Positions 52,723 through 60,647 of a stretch of DNA of 64,000 nt are shown here, one piece after another. Every line of letters begins with the position of its first letter. Within the stretch, counting starts at the first letter, position 1. The position numbers and the translations under genes are program-made. The notes beneath the pieces were generated by a model that was not told the origin of the DNA, searched no databases, and saw only the letters and a program-made list of their open reading frames with translations. This stretch comes from Mycobacterium sp. MBM (GTDB lineage: Bacteria > Actinomycetota > Actinomycetes > Mycobacteriales > Mycobacteriaceae). Location: positions 28,849 through 92,848 of the forward strand of contig JAKJHY010000022.1 in assembly GCA_021648845.1 (NCBI GenBank). Direction: 5' to 3'.

Positions 52723-53361
52723 ATGTGCAAGTCAGCTGACGAACCGGGCGGGCCGCGGCGGTGCGCCGCAGAAGCGCGTACGCACTACCAACGGTCGGCG
52801 CAGCGTGTTGCCGAGCTGGAGCGTGAGTACGACCGCCTGACCGCCCAGCTCGATGCGCTCACCGCGCAACGCGAGTCCGTGGTGGGGGACATCGACGAGC
52901 AGGGGGCCGTGCTATTCGAGCAGCTCACCGGGCATCGACCCGTCACCATCACCAACACCCTCGGCCACGAAGTCACCACCAGCTTCACCGTGGGCGAGCA
53001 CTCCCCGAGCGTGAATTTGCGTTGGGAGGGGCCACTGCCGTGGGGCTCGTGGCATGACGCGGCCGACCTGGAGCCTGCGATCGCTCACGCGCTGGCAGTA
53101 GCCCTTCAGCGTGGACTCTGGAAACAGGACGACCGATTGCAGCGAATCCGTCTGCCGCACTGCAGTAAAGAGATCAGTCTCGGGTCCAGTGACAAGATCA
53201 AGAACGGTGCATCGTTCATCGTCATCGACACGCGGGAAACCCACGAATACCGCGGCTCGACGAAGTTCCTGGAACTTGACAGCAAAGCGGCCACGCGGTT
53301 GGCCGCCGAACTCAAGATCGGAAGTCAGCAGTTGCTCGACCTAGAGCAGAAGGTTCCGTAA
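52723..53361 (+). CDS. Protein with an MCK-PGGPRRC N-terminus and coiled coil, 212 aa
   Basis: ATG 52723. The N-terminus MCKSADEPGGPRRCAAEART, followed by a coiled-coil helix (SAQRVAELEREYDRLTAQLD), matches the openings of the exonuclease at 39492 and the protein at 39687. The rest is a mixed domain with no named family. The 264-nt gap before it shows no promoter I can name. Confidence 0.7.
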   Translation: MCKSADEPGGPRRCAAEARTHYQRSAQRVAELEREYDRLTAQLDALTAQRESVVGDIDEQGAVLFEQLTGHRPVTITNTLGHEVTTSFTVGEHSPSVNLRWEGPLPWGSWHDAADLEPAIAHALAVALQRGLWKQDDRLQRIRLPHCSKEISLGSSDKIKNGASFIVIDTRETHEYRGSTKFLELDSKAATRLAAELKIGSQQLLDLEQKVP

Positions 53362-53396
53362 GACGCTGGGGCACAACATGTGTGAGGTGCGTCGGC

Positions 53397-54488
53397 TCAG
53401 AAGATGCGCTTGACCACGACATCGGTGGGCATCGCCGCGATGCGCACCACATCACCGCGTTGCGGGGCGTGCACCACCTGACCGCCGCCCAGGGCGATCT
53501 GCACGTGCTCGGGGCCGCGGCTGCTGAACCGAGAGAACACGAGGTCGCCTGGCTGAGCGTCGGCGGGGTTGATCCGCGTGCCCAGTTTGATCTGGTCGTA
53601 GGTCGTGCGGGGGATGTTCTCTCCGGTTGCCTGCGCGGTGGCCCACTGCGACAACCCCGAGCAGTCGAACCCGCCGCCGGTGGGGCCGCTGGCATTGCCG
53701 CCACCCCACACATACGGCAGCCCCTGCGCGGTCAGCGCTTTCTCCGCCATCCGCCGGCCGGCCTCGCTGCCGCCGCGCCCGGACGGCAGCGCCGAGGCCG
53801 AACGCTGCTCACCGGAGGAGCTGTCCTTCGTCGAGGAAGCCGGCGAGAACGCTGACGCCAAGCTCGCCGCCGGTGAGGACAGCGCACTCAACGGTGAACC
53901 GCCACCACCGCCGCCGGGCATCCCACCACCACCGCCGGGCATGCCACCGCCGCCGGGCATCCCGCCGCCACCGGGCATCCCGCCGCCGGCGCCCTGCATC
54001 GCCGCCTTGGCCTGTTCGTAATAGCGCTGGGCGAGACGGTCGACGAGCACCCGGCGCAGATCGGCCGGCGGCATCTGCGCGCGCACGGTATTGGCGCCAT
54101 TGCCGACGGCATCAACCTTGGCTTGCAGCACGCCCAGCTGTCCCATGGGCGTGCCCTCCACCGGGGCCAACTGGCCGCGCCGGTCGGCGTAGGTGTCCTG
54201 GGTGCCGTTGAGCTCATCGCGGGCTGCAGTCACATTGGCCGCCGACTCGTCGACGACGGGCACCAGCGAGGGGTCGACCTCGGCCAAGGCGGCGCTGATC
54301 TCAGCCTGGCTCTTGCGCTCGTCGATCAGCTTGTCGATGAAGGTGCCCAACCCGCCCGGAAGGGCATTGAGACGCTGCTGGATCTGGGCAGGTACCTGCG
54401 ACGGCAGTGGGGCCGTGACCGGCGTGCCCTCGCCCAACAGCCCCCGCAACTGGTCGAGGATCTGGGTTACCTCATCGCCGGTGCTCAT
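53397..54488 (-). CDS. C40 (NlpC/P60) peptidase with a DUF4226-like N-terminus
   Basis: 363 aa. The N-terminal 150 residues are helical and resemble the DUF4226 proteins of mycobacteria. A GGG-MPGGGG repeat region (about 165-200) and a serine-rich linker follow. The C-terminal NlpC/P60 domain has the catalytic C276 in GGGFDCSGLSQW and H328 in PEHVQIALGGG. Such enzymes cut peptidoglycan stem peptides and serve in growth, secretion or conjugation. No signal peptide is visible, so export by a type VII or conjugative apparatus is possible. It is divergent from whiA. Confidence 0.82.
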   Translation of the reverse strand: MSTGDEVTQILDQLRGLLGEGTPVTAPLPSQVPAQIQQRLNALPGGLGTFIDKLIDERKSQAEISAALAEVDPSLVPVVDESAANVTAARDELNGTQDTYADRRGQLAPVEGTPMGQLGVLQAKVDAVGNGANTVRAQMPPADLRRVLVDRLAQRYYEQAKAAMQGAGGGMPGGGGMPGGGGMPGGGGGMPGGGGGGSPLSALSSPAASLASAFSPASSTKDSSSGEQRSASALPSGRGGSEAGRRMAEKALTAQGLPYVWGGGNASGPTGGGFDCSGLSQWATAQATGENIPRTTYDQIKLGTRINPADAQPGDLVFSRFSSRGPEHVQIALGGGQVVHAPQRGDVVRIAAMPTDVVVKRIF

Positions 54489-54809
54489 CGCCGAGGGACC
54501 TCAACGGCGCAGAGGATGAGCGCCTGGCGCGCTCGATCAGCTGTGTCAGCCACGCGGTGCTCCCTCCCGTGTCGAGATCAATATTCCCACGACTGGGGAT
54601 CAAGTCGTGGTTGTCGCACGTCACGTCTTCTCGCGGGTGTGGTTCGATTCGCCACTCCCACGGCGGGCCAGTTATCGAAACTCGTCCCCTGTCGGGGCCA
54701 GGTTGGGTCCACAACCTGGGGCATCATGAGGCGAGCACGGTCTCTTACGGACCGGTCCTGCGCACGCGTCGGGCTCCGTCGCGGCGAGCACACTCAAGGA
54801 GAACCCACG
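54489..54809. promoter_or_regulatory. Divergent intergenic region with two strong hairpins
   Basis: The 321 nt between the NlpC/P60 and whiA genes hold two 7-bp perfect stems: CCACGAC-10 nt-GTCGTGG at 54587-54610 and CCAGGTT-8 nt-AACCTGG at 54698-54719. These could be operators or leader elements for either gene. No TGTC box or 26-nt hairpin is present. The whiA start is preceded by AAGGAGAACCC. Confidence 0.5.
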
Positions 54810-55817
54810 ATGACGGCAACAGGCGATGCGAAAGCAGAACTGAGCCAGCTGGTGGTGCGCTCACCTTCGGCCCGCAAAGCCGAAGTCTCGGCCCTGCTCA
54901 GATTCGCCGGCGGTCTGCAGGTCGTGCACGGGCGGCTGGCCGTCGTTGCCGAGGTCGACCTACTGGGCACCGCCCGGAGGTTGTGTCGAGACGTCCATGA
55001 CCTCTTTGGACAGACCCCCACGATTCGGCCGGTCGCTCCGGCCGGCGGCCGCGGTGAGAAGTATCTGGTACGGGTCACCGACAACGCCGAGGCCCTCGCC
55101 CGCCAGACCGGACTGCTGAACCCTCGCGGTCAGCCAGTGCGGGGCATGCCCGCCCACGTGGTGACCGGTCAGCTTCCCGACCTGGAGGCGGCGTGGCGGG
55201 GAGCGTTCGTCGCGCGGGGGTCGTTGGTCGAGAACGGGCGTACGCGCGGCATGGAGGTCAGCTGCCCAGGCCCCGAGGCGGCGCTGGCTCTCGTCGGCGC
55301 GGCGCGCCGACTGGGTGTGCAGGCGAAGATGAACGAGATCCGGGGCGTCGATCGCGTCGTTGTGCGCGACCCTGAAGGCACCGGTGAGATGCTGCGGCGC
55401 ATCGGGGCGGTGCAGACACACCAGACCTGGATGCAACGCCGTCAGCGCACCGTCGAACGCGTCCCGCTCGATCGGCCGTCCAACTTCGACGACGCCAACC
55501 GCAGACGCTCAGAAGCGGCCGGCGCAGCCACCGCAGCCAGGGTGTCCCGAGCACTGGACCTCCTCGGCGCCACCGCGCCGGCACATCTCGCGGAGGCGGG
55601 GCGCCTGCGGATCGCGCACCCCGGCGCATCGTTGGAGGAACTGGGCCGCATGGCCGAGCAGCCGCTGAGCAAGGACGCACTTGCCGGTCGTCTGCGGCGG
55701 CTGCTGTCCGTCGCCGATCGGGCCGCGCGCCAGGCGGGGTTGCCGGACACCTCGGAATACGTGCTTGCCGGCGACAATGCCGTCGCCTCTGATCTGGAAG
55801 CGCGACGGTCGGGCTGA
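54810..55817 (+). CDS. whiA: WhiA-family DNA-binding regulator, extra copy
   Basis: 335 aa. Long stretches match actinobacterial WhiA: ELSQLVVRSPSARKAEVSAL, LLRFAGGLQVVHGRLAV, VEDLLGTARRL-type, EVSCPGPEAALALVGAARRL, GVQAKMNEIRGVDRVVVRD, and the C-terminal SKDALAGRLRRLLSVADRAA. The N-terminal LAGLIDADG-like domain and C-terminal HTH are both present. WhiA is normally a single chromosomal gene that controls cell division and sporulation genes with WhiB, so this is a second copy carried on the element. It may influence host division or regulate element genes. ATG 54810 with AAGGAGAACCC. Confidence 0.88.
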   Translation: MTATGDAKAELSQLVVRSPSARKAEVSALLRFAGGLQVVHGRLAVVAEVDLLGTARRLCRDVHDLFGQTPTIRPVAPAGGRGEKYLVRVTDNAEALARQTGLLNPRGQPVRGMPAHVVTGQLPDLEAAWRGAFVARGSLVENGRTRGMEVSCPGPEAALALVGAARRLGVQAKMNEIRGVDRVVVRDPEGTGEMLRRIGAVQTHQTWMQRRQRTVERVPLDRPSNFDDANRRRSEAAGAATAARVSRALDLLGATAPAHLAEAGRLRIAHPGASLEELGRMAEQPLSKDALAGRLRRLLSVADRAARQAGLPDTSEYVLAGDNAVASDLEARRSG

Positions 55818-56003
55818 CCGCGCCTCCTCGAGTCACTGTCGCGGCCTCGTCTTGCAAAAGGCCAGCTCACAAGCGGTATCCGGGTGTTGAAAATTGGTGC
55901 ACGTGACCCTCCTCGCGGCGTGTGAGGATCTACGTAGCGACCAAAAAGGTCCCACGTTCGGCGTGGTGGCTGGGTTGCGACGAGGCGAGAGGACGGTCAG
56001 CCC

Positions 56004-56249
56004 ATGGACGCTGCGACGGGAACGTCGGGAACCAACGACCCGGACTGGACTGTGGTGCGGGACTTCATCCGCGATCTCAAGATCGCGTGCGATGACCTTC
56101 ACGCTGAGCCGTTCAACACTCAGGCGCGCGACACCGTACTGCGTCTCCTTCAAAGCGACAGTCGCGCAGCCGATTCTGCGCTGGAGCGCGTCGTGAGAGC
56201 ACGCCAAGACCCAGACGCTGGTCACCTTCGGCTGCTCACCGATCGGTAA
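56004..56249 (+). CDS. Small protein of unknown function, 81 aa
   Basis: ATG 56004 behind GAGAGGACG. The protein is helical and acidic (VVRDFIRDLKIACDDLHAEP, then ARDTVLRLLQSDSRAADSAL), with no known domain. It lies 186 nt after whiA; the gap has a GACC-AAAAA-GGTC hairpin at about 55939 but no gene. Whether it belongs to the whiA transcript is unclear. Confidence 0.62.
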   Translation: MDAATGTSGTNDPDWTVVRDFIRDLKIACDDLHAEPFNTQARDTVLRLLQSDSRAADSALERVVRARQDPDAGHLRLLTDR

Positions 56250-56266
56250 TCCGAGCAGACCTGGCC

Positions 56267-56542
56267 CTAGGGCTGCTGTGAGCTGTTCTGTGCCCGTTCG
56301 AGTGCGGCGGTGTGTTCGCGAGTTGCCACCGTCAGATAGTGGACCTGCGCCGTTAGTTGGATGACCGCCTCGATGGCAGTCAGGCCGATCAGTTCGCTGG
56401 CAGAGGGGTCGGAGCTGGTCTCTTCTGCGATGCGCCGGGTACGCATGTGGGCATCGTTGGCTTCGGCCCACGCCTTGCTGCGGGCTTCGTTCAGTTTGTC
56501 GTAGAGGCCGTTGATCTCGGGTTGGGGTGTGGAGGTAGTCAT
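56267..56542 (-). CDS. Small helical protein of unknown function, 91 aa
   Basis: ATG 56542 is chosen with GAGGAT before it; a start at 56560 is also possible. The protein is one long amphipathic helix pattern (LYDKLNEARSKAWAEANDAH and HYLTVATREHTAALERAQNS) and could form a coiled coil. It is convergent with the gene at 56004 and has no recognisable family. Confidence 0.62.
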   Translation of the reverse strand: MTTSTPQPEINGLYDKLNEARSKAWAEANDAHMRTRRIAEETSSDPSASELIGLTAIEAVIQLTAQVHYLTVATREHTAALERAQNSSQQP

Positions 56543-56681
56543 GGCGCGATCCTCGCTCATGATCGAGACACGGAGCAGAATTCGCAGGTCGGCGGCACCG
56601 CGCCAGACGCCGCATGGCCTCACCGTCATGGTTAGGTCGAACCCGGACAGGGTTGTGAACGCGGCCGCCAGGGGGGACGAG

Positions 56682-57401
56682 ATGAGCTATCAACACGACG
56701 ACCAGGCCGCCGAAGAGGCCGCACGGCATCCCCTCGCCGCGGAGCAGCTCGACACCCTGCGAGACCGAGTGGCTGCAAAGCGCCGCGCGCTCGGGGAGGG
56801 CGGAGTCCGCGGGCACCGCATCGACATCGGCACCAATTGGGGCGAAGCCCTGCCCTCGGCGCTGCGCGACACCACCAGCGTCTCCCGCGGCGACGTGTTC
56901 GACTTGGCCGCCACAGGCGACTGGCCGGCGGTGTTCGCTGCTAGCTTCATCTGGGGCACCGGACGCATCGGCTACGGGCCACACCGCTACCGCGAAATTG
57001 TCGAGGGAACCCATGGGCGACTCGGTGAAATGCTCACGGCCGCTGCAGAAGCCGCACAGCACGACGTCATCGCGGGGTACGCGCAGTTCTACGGGGGGCA
57101 CGACACCAAGCTGCGCGCGTCCGCCAACGCCGACGGGTGGTCGCGCATCGACAACTTCGGCCCGGCGTTCTTCACCAAGTTCCTCTACTTCACCACCCCC
57201 GGCGCACTGATCCTGGACAACGTGCTCGCCCGCAGAGTGCGCGATTTGGCGGGCATCCCGCACCTCGTCGTCGGCCGCGGCCGATCAGTGGCGTGGAGCC
57301 CGTACCGATACGCGGTGTACCTGAAGTGGATGCACCAGACAGCCCGCGCGCTCAACGCCGAACCCGACGAGCTGGAGCTGACACTGTTCACTCTGAAGTG
57401 A
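56682..57401 (+). CDS. 8-oxoguanine DNA glycosylase OGG-fold-like protein
   Basis: 239 aa, ATG 56682 behind GGGGGGAC. The C-terminal half has the family wording WGTGRIGYGPHRYREIV, FGPAFFTKFLYFTTPGALIL and DNVLARRVRDLAGIPHL, as in proteins labelled 8-oxoguanine DNA glycosylase OGG-fold. A classical HhH lysine-aspartate pair is not obvious, so the enzymatic activity is uncertain. These proteins occur in Streptomyces and near defence genes; a role in DNA repair or defence is possible. Confidence 0.65.
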   Translation: MSYQHDDQAAEEAARHPLAAEQLDTLRDRVAAKRRALGEGGVRGHRIDIGTNWGEALPSALRDTTSVSRGDVFDLAATGDWPAVFAASFIWGTGRIGYGPHRYREIVEGTHGRLGEMLTAAAEAAQHDVIAGYAQFYGGHDTKLRASANADGWSRIDNFGPAFFTKFLYFTTPGALILDNVLARRVRDLAGIPHLVVGRGRSVAWSPYRYAVYLKWMHQTARALNAEPDELELTLFTLK

Positions 57402-57472
57402 CGGATCCTCGGCGCGGCGGGAGGAAAACCTGCTGCGCGATCGGATCGACTATCCCGTTCGGGCCCGGGCGA

Positions 57473-57551
57473 TGTCGGTGGCCGTACGTATTATTAGTGC
57501 TGTCGGACAACGACATACAGCGAACCGGCCGAACGCGAGCGTTCGGTCACC
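57473..57551 (+). promoter_or_regulatory. TGTC-box promoter and hairpin leader for the gene at 57575
   Basis: TGTCGGTG at 57473, TATTAT at 57489. Hairpin 57526-57551: outer GGCC/GGTC, inner GAACG/CGTTC perfect, loop CGAG. It lies about 9 kb from the main group. Confidence 0.72.
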
Positions 57552-57574
57552 GAACCCGCGAAGGGACGCAACAG

Positions 57575-57934
57575 ATGCTGAACCCAACCGCTACGAAGCA
57601 GCCCGCACACACCGCCGCCCACGAGACCGGCCCCTCCGCCCCCGGTCGCATGAGTGGCCAGGAGCGGGAGGCGATCGCCAACGCTGCCGCGCGCATGGCG
57701 GCGCTGGGGATCGACCCCAACGCGGCGGTCTACGTCGACGACGAGAACAGGCTTCCGTCCTACGCGCGGCATCTCGGCACCGCGTGGGGCGGCGAAGAGC
57801 TGGACGACGAAGAGCTGGACTACGCCATCGGATGGCTGCCCGCAGAGGCGTTCCTCAACGACGACTCACCTTGGCCCGGGTCATACAACCCGTACATCAC
57901 CCTCGCCCATCTGCGAGCGCTCACCGGGGACTGA
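57575..57934 (+). CDS. Protein of unknown function, 119 aa
   Basis: ATG 57575, 23 nt after the hairpin with GAAGGGA between. The first 35 residues are flexible. The core (GQEREAIANAAARMAALGID, then VYVDDENRLPSYARHLGTAW) and the acidic end (GEELDDEELDYAIGWLPAEA) suggest a small helical domain. It is the only hairpin-led gene in the right part of the window. Confidence 0.72.
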   Translation: MLNPTATKQPAHTAAHETGPSAPGRMSGQEREAIANAAARMAALGIDPNAAVYVDDENRLPSYARHLGTAWGGEELDDEELDYAIGWLPAEAFLNDDSPWPGSYNPYITLAHLRALTGD

Positions 57935-57998
57935 ACCGGCCCGGGCCAGAGCCGGTGGCGTAGCTTGCCAAGGAACACTAACGACCAGGGGGTTGAGC

Positions 57999-58646
57999 AT
58001 GAGGCGCAGTTTGGGACGGCATGCCCGAATCGTGTGTGGCGCGGTCGCCGTCGTCGCGGGATGCGGAAACGCATCCGAGACACCAGAGGCCTCAACCTCC
58101 GACGCACCCGGTGCCACCGTCACCACGTCGGTGAGCCTGCCGATCTCCACGACCGATTCACCCGCCGCGGCCCCTCCTGCTCCTGCAGCACCCCCCGCAG
58201 TGCCGCCAGGCAAGGTGCTGGTTGGCCCGCAGTCCTCGTGCACGTCGACCGTCTCCGCCACACCGATCGACCTCACCGGCGTCGACGTCAAGGTCGGAGA
58301 GATGGCCGGCCGCGCCGGCACCAGCGCTCAGGTGACCATGACCTATACCGGGGACGTGCCGACGACCGGGACCGTGCTCTGGTCCCTGCTGGCCACCAAC
58401 CCAGACGGCGCGAGCGTGCAGCTCGGCTACAAGACGCTCGACGGCCAGAAGATCGGCTACTTCTACTTCCCCTTCGCCGAAGGCACCCAGCACAACATGG
58501 ACGGCTTTGCCGACACCGATACCCCCGGCGAGATCGGCATGGTGCTACCCCAGGCCGGCCTCGACGCCCTGGGCCCGGTGTGGTGGTGGTCGGCCACGGT
58601 CAACGTCGACGGCAAGGACATCGACTTCTGTCCCGACCCGGCCTGA
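57999..58646 (+). CDS. Secreted lipoprotein of unknown function, 215 aa
   Basis: ATG 57999. A signal sequence with lipobox VVAGC (cysteine near residue 20, CGAVAVVAGCGNAS) is followed by a proline/alanine-rich linker (about 50-75) and a beta-sandwich-like domain (VGEMAGRAGTSAQVTMTYTG, then TTGTVLWSLLATNPDG). The protein should be lipid-anchored outside the cell. It is the first of a group of lipoprotein genes near the right end. Confidence 0.78.
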   Translation: MRRSLGRHARIVCGAVAVVAGCGNASETPEASTSDAPGATVTTSVSLPISTTDSPAAAPPAPAAPPAVPPGKVLVGPQSSCTSTVSATPIDLTGVDVKVGEMAGRAGTSAQVTMTYTGDVPTTGTVLWSLLATNPDGASVQLGYKTLDGQKIGYFYFPFAEGTQHNMDGFADTDTPGEIGMVLPQAGLDALGPVWWWSATVNVDGKDIDFCPDPA

Positions 58647-58744
58647 GCCTGCGACCGGGCACGATGACAGGTCCCCGGTCAGACGACCCACGGGCCGGCC
58701 GCCGCGGCAGCACGAACTGGGTCGAAACCGGGAGGAGTGACTGA

Positions 58745-59719
58745 GTGGCTTCGCTGACGCGATACGGAACCGAAGTGGGATCGGCGTTCAGCCTGCTCGG
58801 CCAGAACGAGAACGACCTGACCGCAGCACTCGGCTTCACCATGGCGCGCTGCACCGCACTCAGCGATGCACTACTCCGCCGCATCTGGCCGACGCTCGGA
58901 GGCGGCGAAGACATCAGCTTCGCGCTGGAAGTTCGGGCCGAGATCGGCCGCACAGATCTTGAGGTGCGGTTGCCTTCAGCGCTGGTGATCTTCGAGGCCA
59001 AGCGGGACTGGCTGCTTCCCACGACAACGCAACTGGCGCAATACGTCTCGCGCATCCACCGGTCTGGGTCGGGCGCGCTGGTGTCCCTATCCCAGGCCTC
59101 CACTGCGCTCGCTGAGACGCAACTGCCCACGGAGATCCAGGGCGTCCCTGTGGTGCACCTACCGTGGCGCGACGTGCTCGCAGACATCGCGGCCGCCCGT
59201 GCGGTATGCCGTGGGCGAGAACGTATCTGGCTTGAAGAGCTGCACAACTACCTGACGGAAGTGATACGGATGCGCACAGTGGCCGACAGCATGGTCTACA
59301 GCGTGGTGCTCAGCGAAGACCGCCCGGGCGGAGAGGGCACCCCGACATACCGCGAGTTCGTCACCGATCACCTCTGCTACTTCCACCCCTACGGGGTCGG
59401 GGGATGGCCCACCGACCCGCCGAACTTCATGGCGTTCCGTTGGGCCGGCGCCGTGCAACGCATCCACCGGATCATGCACGCCGATGTCGTCCCCACCATC
59501 CGCGACCGATACCCGTACCTACCCGCGAACGATGCCAGCGACCGCCCGCACGCCGTGTACGACCTCGGTCCCAGACTTCCGCCGCTCGAACCCATCCCCA
59601 ACGGAGCCGGCATCTACCCATCGTCACGGCTCTGGGTCCTGCTCGACCAACTGCAGACCGCACCCACGCTCAAAGACGCCATTGCCGGCACACGCGACAT
59701 CCAGGGGAGTTGGGAATGA
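58745..59719 (+). CDS. PD-(D/E)XK nuclease-like protein
   Basis: 324 aa, GTG 58745 behind GGGAGGAG. The core D71 ... E84-x-K86 (in GRTDLEV and LVIFEAKRDW) with a following helix (TTTQLAQYVSRIHRSG) is the PD-(D/E)XK nuclease pattern. The rest is an alpha/beta domain with no further motif. Such proteins act in restriction, defence or repair. It is coupled (ATGA) to a 28-aa frame and then to the GNAT-like gene. Confidence 0.7.
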   Translation: MASLTRYGTEVGSAFSLLGQNENDLTAALGFTMARCTALSDALLRRIWPTLGGGEDISFALEVRAEIGRTDLEVRLPSALVIFEAKRDWLLPTTTQLAQYVSRIHRSGSGALVSLSQASTALAETQLPTEIQGVPVVHLPWRDVLADIAAARAVCRGRERIWLEELHNYLTEVIRMRTVADSMVYSVVLSEDRPGGEGTPTYREFVTDHLCYFHPYGVGGWPTDPPNFMAFRWAGAVQRIHRIMHADVVPTIRDRYPYLPANDASDRPHAVYDLGPRLPPLEPIPNGAGIYPSSRLWVLLDQLQTAPTLKDAIAGTRDIQGSWE

Positions 59720-59802
59720 GCCCGATCATGGACACCTGCCACAGAGGCTCAGCCGAACAAAAATCCCACTACCAAGGCGACGAAGGCCGATCATGGTCCT
59801 GA
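59716..59802 (+). CDS. Possible 28-aa coupling peptide
   Basis: A short frame whose ATG overlaps the nuclease stop (ATGA) and whose TGA at 59800-59802 overlaps the first codons of the next gene. Its only likely role is to carry translation to 59793. It may not make a functional product. Confidence 0.35.
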   Translation: MSPIMDTCHRGSAEQKSHYQGDEGRSWS

Positions 59803-60530
59803 CTCTGCGCGCACTGGCTGAGGTCCTCGGCCCCGATGAGGACGGAGTTGATCCAGAGCTAGGTCGCCCGTTCATCCGATACCGGTCAATCAATGAAGCC
59901 GACTCCGATAGCTGTATGGACTGGCGCGCAGACATCGTGATGTGGACATCGGAAGGCGATGAGGTCCTGGCCGGATTCGTCGACTTTTTAACTCTGAAGG
60001 CGGACAGCCTCCCCGAGGGCGACAGCATGCTTTACCTCCTTGACTCGATTTCCGAAGAGGCGGCGTCATTTTCACGATTCTTCGAAGGCGGCTGGGTAGG
60101 GCCAGAGATTGAGGACACAGTCAGCGCCGGGCACGTCGAGTACATCGTGATTCTCACCTACGTTTTCGTCGAAAGCCCTCTGCGTGGAATGCAACTCGGT
60201 GTGTGGGCGATCTCAGAGGTGGCTCATCGCATGCTGCCCGCACATACCGGGCTACTACTGATGGCGACCTCGACATCTACCGTCGCACCCGGCGAAACTG
60301 AAGTGTCCAAGTTCCAGCGCAAACGCGAGGCCCGGTTAGGCCAATACTGGTGTAGCGCAGGACTATCGCAGATTGACGGCCACCCCGGATTTCTCGCTGG
60401 CTCTCCGGCGTTTAAGACCCTCGGTGAAGCCCGCGAAGCGCTGCGCGGTATCGGCGACGTTCGACGCACGCTGACGACCGCCGAGCTGCTGTCCGGCGAG
60501 ATCGATGCGAGCACCCTCGACATCGAATGA
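59793..60530 (+). CDS. GNAT-like protein, 245 aa
   Basis: ATG 59793, within the coupling frame of the nuclease gene. A central stretch (VEYIVILTYVFVESPLRGMQ, then LGVWAISEVAHRMLPAHTGL) has the acetyl-CoA-binding feel of GNAT proteins (RGxxLG-type motif), and the first 60 residues are acidic strands. The fold assignment is tentative. Coupled to the nuclease, it could form a two-gene defence or modification unit; this is inferred from the arrangement alone. Confidence 0.6.
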   Translation: MVLTLRALAEVLGPDEDGVDPELGRPFIRYRSINEADSDSCMDWRADIVMWTSEGDEVLAGFVDFLTLKADSLPEGDSMLYLLDSISEEAASFSRFFEGGWVGPEIEDTVSAGHVEYIVILTYVFVESPLRGMQLGVWAISEVAHRMLPAHTGLLLMATSTSTVAPGETEVSKFQRKREARLGQYWCSAGLSQIDGHPGFLAGSPAFKTLGEAREALRGIGDVRRTLTTAELLSGEIDASTLDIE

Positions 60531-60647
60531 GCCAGCCGGGACCTGCACTGGCTATTAGCCGGGCGCCTGGGTGCACATGGTGCCGCGGGCCCACAATCGC
60601 CAACCTCGCTGCCGGGCTTGCTCAGATGTGCCTGTCCCGTCACACAC

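Noticed and set aside
52487..52840. 117-aa open frame in the gap before 52723
   Set aside because: Low-complexity arginine/proline composition, overlaps the start of a better gene, and lacks a ribosome-binding site.
54587..54720. tRNA-like T-loop text (GGTTCGATTC) upstream of whiA
   Set aside because: The flanking bases do not form a 5-bp T-stem or an acceptor stem; the region is better explained by two simple inverted repeats.
21682..57551. Leader hairpins as intrinsic terminators
   Set aside because: None is followed by a T-run, and each lies shortly before a start codon and after its own promoter.
21682..57551. Leader hairpins as a CRISPR array or dispersed mobile repeat
   Set aside because: Spacing is irregular and matches gene starts, the inner arms vary with pairing kept, and no cas gene or transposase is present.
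21631..57551. Start modules as the start-associated sequences (SAS/ESAS) known from cluster K mycobacteriophages
   Set aside because: The idea is similar, but the sequence differs: no copy of the phage consensus is seen, and here a promoter with fixed spacing and a covarying YGMG hairpin is found instead.
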